A stretch of DNA of 64,000 nt from Pedobacter sp. Leaf194 (GCF_001423945.1 NZ_LMPU01000009.1:310416-374415), one strand, 5' to 3'. Counted from the first letter of the stretch, positions 44,976 through 55,360 are shown. Numbers and translations: made by a program. The notes: a model not told the origin generated them from the letters alone.

Positions 44976-45428
44976 TTAAAAATGTTCCTGACTAACCAGC
45001 TCGCTCACATTATAACCCTTCTCACGGCATCTTTCTATAATATGAACCAATAAATCTGCCTCCATTTTCGGTTCTCGGGCCATAATAAAAAGATATTTCT
45101 CATCGGGATGACCGACAACAACATAACTATAATCTTCAGCCAATTCTATAATCCAGTATCCAATTTTAAACGGCCATAAAAACTGCGCTTTCATGTCGCC
45201 ATCTGGCTTACCTTCGTCGAAAAATAATTTCGAGGTAATGGACTGCTCTTCCGGCTTTCCTTCTTTGTGATACGTAGTGTAAACATCAAAGTGATCACCC
45301 TCCTGCAAAGTATAAGTTTCTGTTGTTTGTCGCCAGTTCTTATCCATCAAAGTCGGAATTGAGTATAACGAATACCATTTTCCTTCAAAAGAACGGTAGT
45401 CTAAATTTGATAACGGTTTGTTTTCCAT
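44976..45428 (-). CDS. Lipocalin-family protein (Blc-like, cytoplasmic form)
   Basis: 150-residue lipocalin. The first signature is FEGKWYSLYSIPTLMDKNW near residues 14-32 (GxW), followed by beta-strands including SITSKLFFDEG, AQFLWPFKIGYWIIELAEDY and VVVGHPDEKYLFIMAREP, which match the bacterial lipocalin Blc closely. Unlike Blc it has neither a signal peptide nor a lipobox Cys, so it should stay in the cytoplasm. Its ligand is expected to be a fatty acid or lysophospholipid by family; not shown here. Confidence 0.85.
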   Translation of the reverse strand: MENKPLSNLDYRSFEGKWYSLYSIPTLMDKNWRQTTETYTLQEGDHFDVYTTYHKEGKPEEQSITSKLFFDEGKPDGDMKAQFLWPFKIGYWIIELAEDYSYVVVGHPDEKYLFIMAREPKMEADLLVHIIERCREKGYNVSELVSQEHF

Positions 45429-45660
45429 ATTAATTTCTTTTAAATCAAACCAACAATGCCTTATAAGGTTTTACGACAGCCAATTCTATTCCTATTTGGC
45501 GTACAATAGCCCCATATTTTTATTGAGGTAAATTTTTGTCGATTGACGAATTATCCAGGCTTCAAAAATCAAATTTGGCTGGCAATTTGTTCCACAGTAC
45601 GAACCCTTTCAAATACTTGATAAAGTTTTGAAAAGGATTTTTAAACCTTATATTTATTTA

Positions 45661-45668
45661 TACCTTCG
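45661..45668 (+). promoter_or_regulatory. Probable promoter -7 box of mdh
   Basis: TACCTTCG, one mismatch from TAnnTTTG, with TTT at the -33 position; the mdh ATG is 36 bases downstream. Confidence 0.4.
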
Positions 45669-45704
45669 ATTGGTAATTAACAGCAAACCATAAATTTAAA
45701 ATAT

Positions 45705-46643
45705 ATGAAAGTAACGGTTGTAGGAGCAGGCGCTGTAGGCGCAACTTGTGCAGATAACATTGCACGCAAGGAACTAGCGAACGAGCTTGTATTATTAGAC
45801 ATTAAAGAAGGTTTTGCCGAAGGTAAAGCCATAGATATGATGCAAACTGCAACTCTTTTAGGATTTGATACCAAAATTACAGGCGTAACTAATGATTACA
45901 GCAAAACTGCCGGTTCTGATGTAGTCGTGATTACCTCGGGCTTGCCCCGTAAACCAGGGATGACCCGTGAAGAACTTATCGGCATAAATGCCGGCATTGT
46001 TAAAGGTGTTGCTGAAAATATACTTAAATATTCTCCTGAAACCATCATAATTGTAATAAGTAACCCGATGGACACTATGACCTATCTGGCGCTAAAATCT
46101 TTAGGATTACCTAAAAACCGAATTATTGGTATGGGTGGCACTTTGGATAGTTCGCGCTTCAAATTCTACCTTTCTCAGGCATTAAATTGCAACCCAGGCG
46201 ATTTGCAAGGCTTTGTGATTGGCGGACATGGCGATACAACCATGATTCCATTAACCAGACTTGCTACTTACCAAAGTTTACCGGTAAGCAATTTACTAGA
46301 TAAAGCTACGCTTGATAAAGTTGCAGCTGATACCATGGTGGGCGGTGCAACGTTAACCGGCCTAATCGGTACATCTGCCTGGTACGCCCCGGGGGCTGCC
46401 GGCGCTGCATTGGTTGAAGCCATTTTGCGTGATGAAAAGAAATTGTTTACTTGTTGCGTTTCTTTGGAAGGTGAATATGGCCAAAGCGATATCTGTTTAG
46501 GCGTACCGGTTATAATCGGAAGAAATGGCTGGGAGAAAATTATCGATTTTAAATTAACTGAGGATGAACAGGCGGCATTTAATAAAAGTGCCGATGCAGT
46601 TAGAAACATGAACAGCGTTTTATCAGACATGAAACTGGTTTAA
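45705..46643 (+). CDS. mdh: Malate dehydrogenase (LDH-like type)
   Basis: 312-residue NAD-dependent malate dehydrogenase of the citric acid cycle. The Rossmann start is MKVTVVGAGAVGATCADNIA with D32-type Asp in LVLLDIKEG for NAD. The substrate loop GLPRKPGMTREEL carries the arginine that picks dicarboxylates; NPMDTMTYLA, LDSSRFKFYLS and the catalytic His in VIGGHGDTTMIP follow. This is the tetramer-forming lactate-dehydrogenase-like class usual in Bacteroidota. Its stop codon is directly followed by the ATG of the aspartic protease gene. Confidence 0.96.
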   Translation: MKVTVVGAGAVGATCADNIARKELANELVLLDIKEGFAEGKAIDMMQTATLLGFDTKITGVTNDYSKTAGSDVVVITSGLPRKPGMTREELIGINAGIVKGVAENILKYSPETIIIVISNPMDTMTYLALKSLGLPKNRIIGMGGTLDSSRFKFYLSQALNCNPGDLQGFVIGGHGDTTMIPLTRLATYQSLPVSNLLDKATLDKVAADTMVGGATLTGLIGTSAWYAPGAAGAALVEAILRDEKKLFTCCVSLEGEYGQSDICLGVPVIIGRNGWEKIIDFKLTEDEQAAFNKSADAVRNMNSVLSDMKLV

Positions 46644-47069
46644 ATGAAGTCGATTTCCATTCCTTTAAAACTTATAAACTTACAAGACGACGGTTTCCAC
46701 CTTTTGGTGGAAATTGTTGTTTTTAATGAAAAACATTTCGCCGTTTTAGATACCGGTGCATCACGAAGCGTTTTCGATAAAGGGCTTATTGAAAAACATC
46801 TTTCAGAAACGCTTCATGTTTCTGATGAGATAAATGCAGCAACGTTATTCACAACCACCACCACCATTCAGGCTACAATTCCGTCACTAAAAATTGGCTC
46901 CTTGAAGATAAAGGATTATGAAACCGTTGCCTTTGATTTACAATCGGTAAGTGAAACGTATCAACAATTTGGCCACCCGCCAATCGCAAGCATTATTGGC
47001 GGCGATATTTTGATTAAATACAAAGCGGTAATTAACTATGATAAACTAAGGCTGAAGCTAGTGAAATAG
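46644..47069 (+). CDS. Retropepsin-like aspartic protease (clan AA)
   Basis: 141-residue single-domain protein. The catalytic motif is AVLDTGASRSVFD at about residues 35-47, after a strand-rich start, and the second conserved strand SIIGGDILIKYKAVINY stands near the C-terminus, as in gag-polyprotein-type proteases of bacteria. It would work as a dimer, one DTGA from each chain. No signal peptide, so it is cytoplasmic. The start codon touches the mdh stop codon with no gap, which suggests translational coupling and a joint transcript. Substrate unknown. Confidence 0.82.
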   Translation: MKSISIPLKLINLQDDGFHLLVEIVVFNEKHFAVLDTGASRSVFDKGLIEKHLSETLHVSDEINAATLFTTTTTIQATIPSLKIGSLKIKDYETVAFDLQSVSETYQQFGHPPIASIIGGDILIKYKAVINYDKLRLKLVK

Positions 47070-47153
47070 CATTCTGCCATGTATTTTCATTTTTTAAGTT
47101 TCTTTTTTGATGCAACTACCCGAAATTTAACCTCACAAAGAACCGGCTATTAG

Positions 47154-47549
47154 ATGAAGAAAGACATACAGACACGCGAAGATTTAATTTTGTTGGTTGA
47201 TACCTTCTACCAGAAAATACAGGAAAATAAAAGGATTGGTCCAATTTTTACCGACATCGCAAAAGTTGACTGGACTCACCACTTGCCTAAAATGTACGAC
47301 TTTTGGGAAAGCGTACTGTTTGGCAACGCCACATACAAAGGCAACCCTATGCTAACACATTTCGAACTTCGTGATAAAGCGACGCTGAAAACTGACGAAT
47401 TCGACATCTGGAAAAATATTTTCTTCGAAACCGTTGATGATTTATTTAAAGGAGACAACGCCGAAAGCATAAAGGAAAAGGCAAAGTCCATAGCCGATTT
47501 GATGAATTTTAAGTTAAACCCGCCTAAACCGAGAATAAATATTATTTAA
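47154..47549 (+). CDS. Truncated haemoglobin, group III
   Basis: 131-residue globin. The group III pattern is plain: LVDTFYQKIQENKRIGPIF, then WTHHLPKMYDFWESVLFG with Tyr and Trp, and YKGNPMLTHFEL, which holds the proximal histidine (THF). It is preceded by WTHH in the E-F region. Such globins bind O2, NO or other ligands and are often linked to respiration under low oxygen; the task here is unknown. It begins 84 bases after the protease gene on the same strand. Confidence 0.9.
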   Translation: MKKDIQTREDLILLVDTFYQKIQENKRIGPIFTDIAKVDWTHHLPKMYDFWESVLFGNATYKGNPMLTHFELRDKATLKTDEFDIWKNIFFETVDDLFKGDNAESIKEKAKSIADLMNFKLNPPKPRINII

Positions 47550-47607
47550 CATCAATTTTGATTTATAAGGTTTCTTTTTAAATTTAATTAACCAAACTAA
47601 TCAAATT

Positions 47608-48147
47608 ATGAAAGTATTAAAAGTTTTATTCGGAATTATTGTCGTCCTGGCTATAATTATTATCGTGGGCGGCTTATTCCTTCCGAAGACTTATTCGGTA
47701 AACAGAACTGTAGTTATCAATGCGCCAGACAGCGTCATCTACAAAAACGTAGCCGATTTTAAGGAATTCTACAAATGGAATCCCTGGGCAAAAATGGAAC
47801 CGACAGCGAAAACAACATTCTCGGGAACACCTCAGCAGCCAGGCCATATCTACGAATGGAAAGGAAAAGAAATGGGCGCTGGCGAAATGAAAATTTTGAA
47901 GGTTGAACCCAATAAGCAGGTTGATATTGATTTATTTTTCAGGGAACCTTTTGAAAGTCATGCCGACACGAAATTTGATATTGCGCCAGATGGAAGTGGC
48001 AATAAGGTAACCTGGACTATGAGTGGCGACCAAAATTTAATAAGCAAATGGATGTGTGTTTTTATGGGTGGGATGGATAAAATGATAGGAAAAGACTTTG
48101 AAAGTGGCCTGGCAAGCCTTAAAGAAAAATCAGAAAAAGGCAATTAG
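47608..48147 (+). CDS. SRPBCC-family protein with an N-terminal membrane anchor
   Basis: 179 residues. One hydrophobic segment (residues 4-27, VLFGIIVVLAIIIIVGGLFL) is followed by an SRPBCC (START-like, polyketide cyclase 2) domain: VNRTVVINAPDSVIYKNVAD, FYKWNPWAKMEPTAK and the C-terminal helix ASLKEKSEKGN. The pocket probably binds a small hydrophobic molecule outside the membrane. The family has no fixed function. It has its own terminator at 48156 and is the last gene of the mdh-globin stretch. Confidence 0.85.
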   Translation: MKVLKVLFGIIVVLAIIIIVGGLFLPKTYSVNRTVVINAPDSVIYKNVADFKEFYKWNPWAKMEPTAKTTFSGTPQQPGHIYEWKGKEMGAGEMKILKVEPNKQVDIDLFFREPFESHADTKFDIAPDGSGNKVTWTMSGDQNLISKWMCVFMGGMDKMIGKDFESGLASLKEKSEKGN

Positions 48148-48155
48148 TACCTTTT

Positions 48156-48188
48156 AAAAAAGCTCCTCAAAATTTGAGGAGCTTTTTT
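48156..48188 (+). terminator. Terminator after the SRPBCC gene
   Basis: Inverted repeat of 16 bp, AAAAAAGCTCCTCAAA / TTTGAGGAGCTTTTTT, around a single A, eight bases past the stop. The A and T runs make it usable on both strands. Confidence 0.85.
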
Positions 48189-48298
48189 GCGTGCCGGGTC
48201 CAAAAACAATTATCCCGCTAATTACGTTAAACCAACACCCTATTTTAAATTAAAAAATTACATTTTGATTTTAACGTTTATTAGATATTTGCCACAAG

Positions 48299-48976
48299 AT
48301 GAATTTATTACTGGTAGAAGATGAACCAAGTGTTGTTTCAGTGGTTTCGAGGGGCTTAACCGATGAAGGTTTTACAGTTAGTATTGCTCCAGATGGTTCC
48401 ATTGGAAAGCAAATGGCATTAGAAAACCAATTTGATTTAATAATTCTGGACATTATGTTGCCGGGAATTAATGGCCTGGAACTCTGCAAAATCATAAAAG
48501 AACAAAAACCAACTACGCCCATTATAATGCTTACGGCGCTAGGCTCTACCGAAAATGTAGTTAATGGCCTAGATAATGGTGCCGATGATTACCTGATAAA
48601 GCCATTCAAATTTGCCGAACTTTTTGCCAGGATAAGAACGCTGCTGCGGAGATATAGCGGAACGGTATCGCTCGACCAGATAATTTCCATTGCAGATTTA
48701 CAAATTAACCTGAGCGCCAAAACCGTGAAAAGAAACCAGGAAGATATTGTGCTTACTGCTACCGAGTACAGGCTGCTGGAGTATATGGCAAAAAACAAAT
48801 CAAAAATATTGTCGCGTATTGATATTTTAGAAAGCGTGTGGGACATCGATTTCAACCTTGGCACCAACGTAGTTGATGTTTACGTGAATTATTTAAGAAA
48901 GAAAATTGATAAAAATTCAGATCAGAAACTCATTCATACAGCTGTTGGTTTAGGCTACGTTTTGAAGGAAAGATAA
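48299..48976 (+). CDS. OmpR/PhoB-family response regulator
   Basis: 225-residue two-component response regulator. Receiver domain: acidic E7 and D8, phosphoacceptor D51 in LIILDIMLPG, T79 in IMLTA and K101 in DDYLIKPF. The winged-helix effector domain covers about residues 125-225 (LTATEYRLLEYMAKNK, DVYVNYLRKKID, VGLGYVL). A box GATATTTG at 48284-48291, one mismatch, lies seven bases before the ATG. The stop overlaps the sensor kinase start by one base. Three 11-bp-spaced direct repeats after the kinase gene (50415-50444) fit the binding pattern of this family. Confidence 0.93.
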   Translation: MNLLLVEDEPSVVSVVSRGLTDEGFTVSIAPDGSIGKQMALENQFDLIILDIMLPGINGLELCKIIKEQKPTTPIIMLTALGSTENVVNGLDNGADDYLIKPFKFAELFARIRTLLRRYSGTVSLDQIISIADLQINLSAKTVKRNQEDIVLTATEYRLLEYMAKNKSKILSRIDILESVWDIDFNLGTNVVDVYVNYLRKKIDKNSDQKLIHTAVGLGYVLKER

Positions 48977-50328
48977 TGGAGATAGCAAAAAAAATAACCC
49001 TATTGTTCGCAATTTTATCTGCTGTTATAATTTCATTGCTTAGTGGATTTGTCTGGTATTTTTCTAACGAATTTGCCTTCGAAGACTTTTACAAACGCCT
49101 GGAAGCAAGAGTTAACATTGCCGCTCAATTAAAACTCTACGAAGACGACAACAACAGTGTTTACGCGAAAATGCGTAATCAATATTTGGAGCGTTTACCT
49201 TCAGAAAGAGAATACATCATCGAAGCGGGCAAACCCGAAATAAAAGCCGATATCGTTTTACCGAAAAGTTTTTACAACCGGATTAATTCAGGCTTAATGG
49301 CCAGGTACCGCGTCGACAATCATTTCTACGCCGGTAAATTTTTCAAAAATAAAAAAAGTGGCTACATCGTGGTGGTCTCCGCTAACGACCCATTTGGGTT
49401 CCGCGAACTGAAAGATTTACAGAAAATTCTGATAATCGGCTTCTTCCTTTCTGTAATTTTATCATTTGTGGTTGGCTGGAAATTTTCCAACTACATGTTG
49501 ATGCCTCTTAGAAATATAATAAAAAGTGTTAAGCGGATTAAAGCAGAAAACCTACATTTAAGGCTGGATGTTAAAAAAGGCAGTGATGAAATGTCTCAAC
49601 TGGCAGAAACGTTTAACAACATGCTTAACCGGCTTGAAACTGCTTTCGAAACACAAAATAATTTCATCAGCAATGCTTCTCATGAGCTAAGAACGCCACT
49701 TACAATTATAAGCGGCGAGGTAGAACTGGCAATGAAAGCTAAAGATGACTCGGAAAAACAGCACAAAGCTTTATCAAAAATTCAGGACGAAGCAGAAAGA
49801 CTAGAACATATTTTAACAAGTCTTTTAGGTTTGGCACAATCCGGCTTCAACGGAAAAAATCAACCCCGAGAAAAAGTTAGGATGGATGAACTGCTTTGGG
49901 AAATTAAAGATTCTGTAAATCAGGTTCACCCTAACAGCAGGATAGAAATCAACTTCCTTAACTTGCCGGAAGATGAAGAACAGTTAACCCTGCAAGTAAA
50001 TAAAAACTTAATTAAGCTCGCAATTACCAACATTGTAAGCAATGCCTGCAAATATTCAAACTATAAGCCGGTAAATATTATTTTGGAAAGCAAATCGAAT
50101 ATACTTTCTATCGCCGTTGTCGATCAGGGTATTGGTATTCCGGAATCAGACGTGCAACACATTTTTGAGCCTTTCTACCGTGCATCAAACACCAATCAAT
50201 TTAAAGGTTATGGTGTTGGCTTACCCCTATCTTTGAACATCATCCGCTTGCATCGCGGCAGTATTGCCATCAAATCTCAGGAAGGAATTGGTACGGAAAT
50301 TAAGGTTATTTTACCAATTATGGGTTAA
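48976..50328 (+). CDS. Membrane sensor histidine kinase
   Basis: 450-residue kinase, partner of the preceding regulator by one-base overlap (TAATG). It has membrane helices at about residues 8-30 and 151-170 around a periplasmic sensor of 120 residues, then a HAMP linker (FSNYMLMPLRNIIKSVKRI), the phosphorylated H236 in SNASHELRTPLT, and the ATPase region with N-box IVSNACKYSN, G1 DQGIGIPE and G2 GYGVGLPLS. The layout is like CusS/RprX kinases, but the sensor domain has no recognisable ligand motif and the signal is unknown. Confidence 0.93.
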   Translation: MEIAKKITLLFAILSAVIISLLSGFVWYFSNEFAFEDFYKRLEARVNIAAQLKLYEDDNNSVYAKMRNQYLERLPSEREYIIEAGKPEIKADIVLPKSFYNRINSGLMARYRVDNHFYAGKFFKNKKSGYIVVVSANDPFGFRELKDLQKILIIGFFLSVILSFVVGWKFSNYMLMPLRNIIKSVKRIKAENLHLRLDVKKGSDEMSQLAETFNNMLNRLETAFETQNNFISNASHELRTPLTIISGEVELAMKAKDDSEKQHKALSKIQDEAERLEHILTSLLGLAQSGFNGKNQPREKVRMDELLWEIKDSVNQVHPNSRIEINFLNLPEDEEQLTLQVNKNLIKLAITNIVSNACKYSNYKPVNIILESKSNILSIAVVDQGIGIPESDVQHIFEPFYRASNTNQFKGYGVGLPLSLNIIRLHRGSIAIKSQEGIGTEIKVILPIMG

Positions 50329-50414
50329 ATGCGTATTGGTTCGGTCGTTATTGGAACTCCTTTTTTATCGCTCATCAACTTAAAAGCTCAATCACAACCA
50401 AAATATTTGAAATT

Positions 50415-50470
50415 CTAATCTCGTTTTAATCTCATTCTTATTTCGCTGTAATAACACCGGCTTAAACTTG
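50415..50470 (+). promoter_or_regulatory. Three 11-bp-spaced repeats and promoter of the Usp-bestrophin genes
   Basis: CTAATCTC at 50415, TTAATCTC at 50426 and CTTATTTC at 50437 stand exactly 11 bases apart and end where the -33 element should be (about 50441-50443). A -7 box TAAACTTG, one mismatch, is at 50463-50470. This is how OmpR/PhoB-type regulators bind and activate. The regulator is probably the one encoded at 48299. Confidence 0.55.
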
Positions 50471-50508
50471 TATAAATAATTAATCGATTCATTTAAACAA
50501 CATGTGCC

Positions 50509-51003
50509 ATGAGAACAGTATTAATTCCAACCGACTTTAATTTGAATAGCCTAGCCATACTCGAAGCATTGGTAAAGCAAAAGGCAGAAAAGATGAACAT
50601 AATTTTTGTACATGCCTTCAAGTTATCCGATTCTATTACAGATATGCTCATGCTTAGCCGCCGCAGCCGTGATTACGAAAATGTAAGCGACGATTTTTAC
50701 AATACCATCAATCAGTTTAAAAGTAAATACCCGGCACAAATAAATTGCATCGGTATCGAATACTTTTATGGAAGTACAGTTGCTGCATTCAAAAATTTTC
50801 TCGAAGCTTTTGATGTTGATTACATCGCATACCTCAAAAATTACAATTTCAAACCAATTAACAAATACAGCATCGACCCGAAATTTTTAACAGAACGCTC
50901 TGGCTGCGAGGTGCTTTATTTAAATGCTTTAACTGTTCATAATTCTGAAAACTTAATCGAAACCAAGATTCAGGAAGTTCAGTTACAAGAGTCGAATGCC
51001 TAA
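50509..51003 (+). CDS. UspA-like universal stress protein
   Basis: 164-residue cytoplasmic protein of the universal-stress (adenine nucleotide alpha-hydrolase-like) fold. It opens with the family strand MRTVLIPTDFNLNSLAILEAL and IIFVHAFKLSD; the middle AFKNFLEAFDVDYIAYLKNY and LTERSGCEVLYLNA match later strands. The ATP-binding G-x2-G-x9-G-S/T motif is not visible, so it may not bind ATP. It begins 180 bases after the kinase gene, behind the putative regulator sites, and lies 26 bases before the bestrophin gene, likely in one operon. Confidence 0.72.
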   Translation: MRTVLIPTDFNLNSLAILEALVKQKAEKMNIIFVHAFKLSDSITDMLMLSRRSRDYENVSDDFYNTINQFKSKYPAQINCIGIEYFYGSTVAAFKNFLEAFDVDYIAYLKNYNFKPINKYSIDPKFLTERSGCEVLYLNALTVHNSENLIETKIQEVQLQESNA

Positions 51004-51029
51004 TTTTTCAAACTAAAAAAATTTATATC

Positions 51030-51956
51030 ATGCTGTTACGAAATAATATTCCGCTCACCTATATATTTGGGAAAATAAAGAAAGAACTGCTTTTTGTTAT
51101 CGCCTATTCGGTGGGCATTGTAGTGCTTTATCAAAATTTTCATGTTACCCGTATTTCCATTCCGGTAGCAGTACCGGCATTATTGGGCACAATAATTTCT
51201 CTTCTGTTAGCATTTCGTTCTAACCAGGCGTACGATAGATGGTGGGAAGCAAGAACACTGTGGGGCGCAATTGTTAACGACTCCAGATCTATTGCCCGCC
51301 AGATATTGTCGTTCGTCGAAAACCCTTACGGTCAGGAAGAAATCGAAACTTTTAAGGAACGTTTCATTAAACGCCAAATTGCATGGTGTTATGCCTTAAG
51401 CCAGTCTCTGAGGGGCTTTAACCCAAGAAAAGGCCTGGAAGAATATTTAACGCAGGAGGAATTTGCGTTTATCAAAAAACGTAAAAATGTTACTGCCAGC
51501 TTGCTCGAGTTGCATGGAATGGATTTAAAAAGAGCCTTACAGGAAGGTTGGATAAACAAATATCAGCAGATAGAAATCGACCGGATTATTTGCGGGTTAT
51601 GTAACCACATGGGCGGGTCTGAACGAATCAAAAACACCGTTTTTCCGGTTACGTATAGCAAATACATCAGCATGTCTATTCATTTATTCATCGTTTTGTT
51701 GCCTTTTGGCTTAATAGAATACTTTGGCTACATGGAAATTCCTTTGGTTGTTGCAATTGCTGCTTTCTTCTTATTGGTCGAAAAAATGGCCGTTCACCTT
51801 CAGGATCCTTTTGAAAATAAGCCAACGGATACGCCGACAACTACAATTTGCAGAACAATTGAAAGAGATTTATGCCAGATGTTGGATGATAACAAAATTT
51901 ACGAGGACAAACCTCAAACCGAATTAGCGCCTGTGGGCTCTTATTACATTCTATAG
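51030..51956 (+). CDS. Bestrophin-family anion channel
   Basis: 308-residue membrane protein of the bestrophin / UPF0187 (YneE) family; bacterial homologues form pentameric ion channels. Typical stretches are ISIPVAVPALLGTIISLLLA, FRSNQAYDRWWEARTLWGAI with the conserved RxxxxYDRWWEAR pattern, IVNDSRSIARQIL, and the second half helices near LFIVLLPFGLIEYFGYMEIP. It probably conducts anions or cations across the inner membrane. It follows the UspA-like gene and is ended by the terminator at 52081. The two likely answer to the adjoining two-component system. Confidence 0.88.
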   Translation: MLLRNNIPLTYIFGKIKKELLFVIAYSVGIVVLYQNFHVTRISIPVAVPALLGTIISLLLAFRSNQAYDRWWEARTLWGAIVNDSRSIARQILSFVENPYGQEEIETFKERFIKRQIAWCYALSQSLRGFNPRKGLEEYLTQEEFAFIKKRKNVTASLLELHGMDLKRALQEGWINKYQQIEIDRIICGLCNHMGGSERIKNTVFPVTYSKYISMSIHLFIVLLPFGLIEYFGYMEIPLVVAIAAFFLLVEKMAVHLQDPFENKPTDTPTTTICRTIERDLCQMLDDNKIYEDKPQTELAPVGSYYIL

Positions 51957-52080
51957 TTTCTATAGATTTTTAGTTGTAGTCCTTCTTTGGACTGGTTAGT
52001 TAATGTATCGGGGCGCATGCTGGATGGGATGTGCGTTGATGGCAAATTTGATGATTGACTTACAATTATCGATTTCAAAT

Positions 52081-52115
52081 AAACCTCTGCAAGTTTTACT
52101 TGACAGAGGTTTTTT
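52081..52115 (+). terminator. Terminator downstream of the bestrophin gene
   Basis: Stem AAACCTCTG (52081-52089) / CAGAGGTTT (52104-52112), with an inner AAGT/ACTT pair, followed by TTTTT on the plus strand. It is 124 bases past the bestrophin stop. Nearly the same hairpin recurs at 52198. Confidence 0.75.
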
Positions 52116-52192
52116 CTTAAGGCACCGTTGTAATGTGTTTTAGAATCGGTAACCAAGTTCAATCTTAGATTTTGATTGCAAACTACTTTAAA

Positions 52193-52231
52193 CAAAAAAA
52201 CCTCTGCGAGTTTATAACTCTACAGAGGTTT
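52193..52231 (-). terminator. Terminator of gyrB
   Basis: Stem AAACCTCTG (52198-52206) / CAGAGGTTT (52223-52231) with inner GAGT/ACTC pair; the minus strand continues with a run of T. It lies 47 bases past the gyrB stop and resembles the plus-strand terminator at 52081. Confidence 0.8.
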
Positions 52232-52277
52232 CTATTTTTAATTTGCTTTTCGCTTGGTCTTTAAGCTTTAGGCTTAA

Positions 52278-54239
<1,962 letters not shown>

Positions 54240-54260
54240 TTAATTAAAAACTATAAGTAT

Positions 54261-54268
54261 CAAAAATA
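54261..54268 (-). promoter_or_regulatory. Promoter -7 box of gyrB
   Basis: Reads TATTTTTG on the minus strand, the same box as that of dnaN, 24 bases from the gyrB start codon. Confidence 0.5.
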
Positions 54269-54394
54269 CGGAAATTTTGGCACATACGCTAATATGTGGA
54301 TAAGTTTTGACCTGTTAATAGATTGGGAAATAGATGCCTTTCAAGCCATTTCAATAAGGTTTTGAAAAGCAAATTCAGCCTTTCAATCTCCGTC

Positions 54395-54575
54395 AGCCCC
54401 GCTTTCCATTACAAGGCCCGAAGAAGAATCGGGCGCTTTTCATTTCAATCGGGTTTAATTAGCCAGGTTTATCGGTTTGGGTCGGTTCTGCGCCATGCAA
54501 CCGTGAAAGTCTAAGCTAAAATGTGCCACCTAAACCCGATTAAAGCGAACACGAAGTAAAGCGGCAAGCGGGACT
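54395..54575. repeat. Palindromic interspersed repeat between gyrB and the OmpH-like gene
   Basis: The 505-base gap 54237-54741 contains no gene but this about 181-bp imperfect palindrome. The left arm (54395-54464) begins AGCCCCGCTTTCC and ends TCGGGTTTAATTAGCC; the right arm (54525-54575), read on the other strand, begins AGTCCCGCTTGCC and ends TCGGGTTTAGGTGGC. A related arm is at 24122-24195. It is MITE- or REP-like and shows no protein-coding capacity. Confidence 0.55.
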
Positions 54576-54691
54576 AACCTTAACCTGAAACAGCGGATTT
54601 GCTTTCCACGTGATAATATTAAGTTGCAGAAACCCGTTAAACGAAAAGATAAGCATTTATTATAGAAAACCTTAAGCCTATAAAGTATTTA

Positions 54692-54721
54692 TTGCATACT
54701 TAATTATCATTTTTATCTTTG
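54692..54721 (+). promoter_or_regulatory. Full consensus promoter of the OmpH/Skp-like gene
   Basis: TTG (54692-54694), exactly 19 bases, then TATCTTTG (54714-54721): a complete match to the Bacteroidota TTG-N19-TAnnTTTG promoter. The ATG is 20 bases downstream. This is the best promoter in the window and implies strong expression. Confidence 0.85.
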
Positions 54722-54741
54722 CTAAAATTTATTAAACAATA

Positions 54742-55338
54742 ATGGAAAGAAGAACCTTTAAAACCTTTGGTTTATTTGCAACGGCTGCATTAATTACAGC
54801 TTTTTCTGCATGCCAAAACAAAGAAACTAAAACAACTGAAGCTAAAAAAACAGATAGTACTGCGGCTGTTTCCGCAGATGAGAAAATTGTATTTGTAAAT
54901 TCAGATTCGTTATTAACCAAATACGATTATTACAAAGACCTAAAAGTTAAATTTGAAGGTAAATCGAAAAGTGCGCAGGCAGATATGCAGGCAAAAACAC
55001 AGGCTTTTCAAAGAGAAGTTGCCCAATACCAACAAACTGCAGGCTCTTTAGCTGCTGATGTTCGTAAATCTACTGAAGAGCGTTTAGGCCGCAAGCAGCA
55101 AGAATTGCAAACCTACCAACAAAATGCTGGTGGCGCTTTACAAAACGAGCAGGCTGTAGAAAATGAAAAATTATACGATAAAGTTGCTGCTTACTTAAAA
55201 GGTTATGCTAAAGGTAAAGGCTATAAAATGGTGTTGACCTACTCAAAAGGCAACAGCGCAATTTTATTTGCTGATGAAAGTTTAGATGTAACTTCTGAAG
55301 TGATTAAAGGCTTAAATGCTGATTACGCTAAAAAATAG
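54742..55338 (+). CDS. OmpH/Skp-family lipoprotein
   Basis: 198 residues. The signal peptide ends in lipobox AFSAC (Cys 24), then a short Thr/Lys linker, then the OmpH (Skp) domain: IVFVNSDSLLTKYDYYKDL, a long coiled coil (about residues 70-135, rich in Gln, Ala and Lys), and the closing strand YKMVLTYSKGNSAILFADES. Skp holds outer-membrane proteins during transit; most Skp proteins are soluble, while this one is lipid-anchored. It has the consensus promoter at 54692 and a strong terminator at 55361, so it is made alone and probably in quantity. Confidence 0.88.
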   Translation: MERRTFKTFGLFATAALITAFSACQNKETKTTEAKKTDSTAAVSADEKIVFVNSDSLLTKYDYYKDLKVKFEGKSKSAQADMQAKTQAFQREVAQYQQTAGSLAADVRKSTEERLGRKQQELQTYQQNAGGALQNEQAVENEKLYDKVAAYLKGYAKGKGYKMVLTYSKGNSAILFADESLDVTSEVIKGLNADYAKK

Positions 55339-55360
55339 TTTTAAACTAAAAACTTCAAGG

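Noticed and set aside
51944..52195. Minus-strand frame of 83 codons between bestrophin and gyrB genes
   Set aside because: It crosses the plus-strand terminator hairpin at 52081, overlaps the bestrophin stop and has no family likeness.
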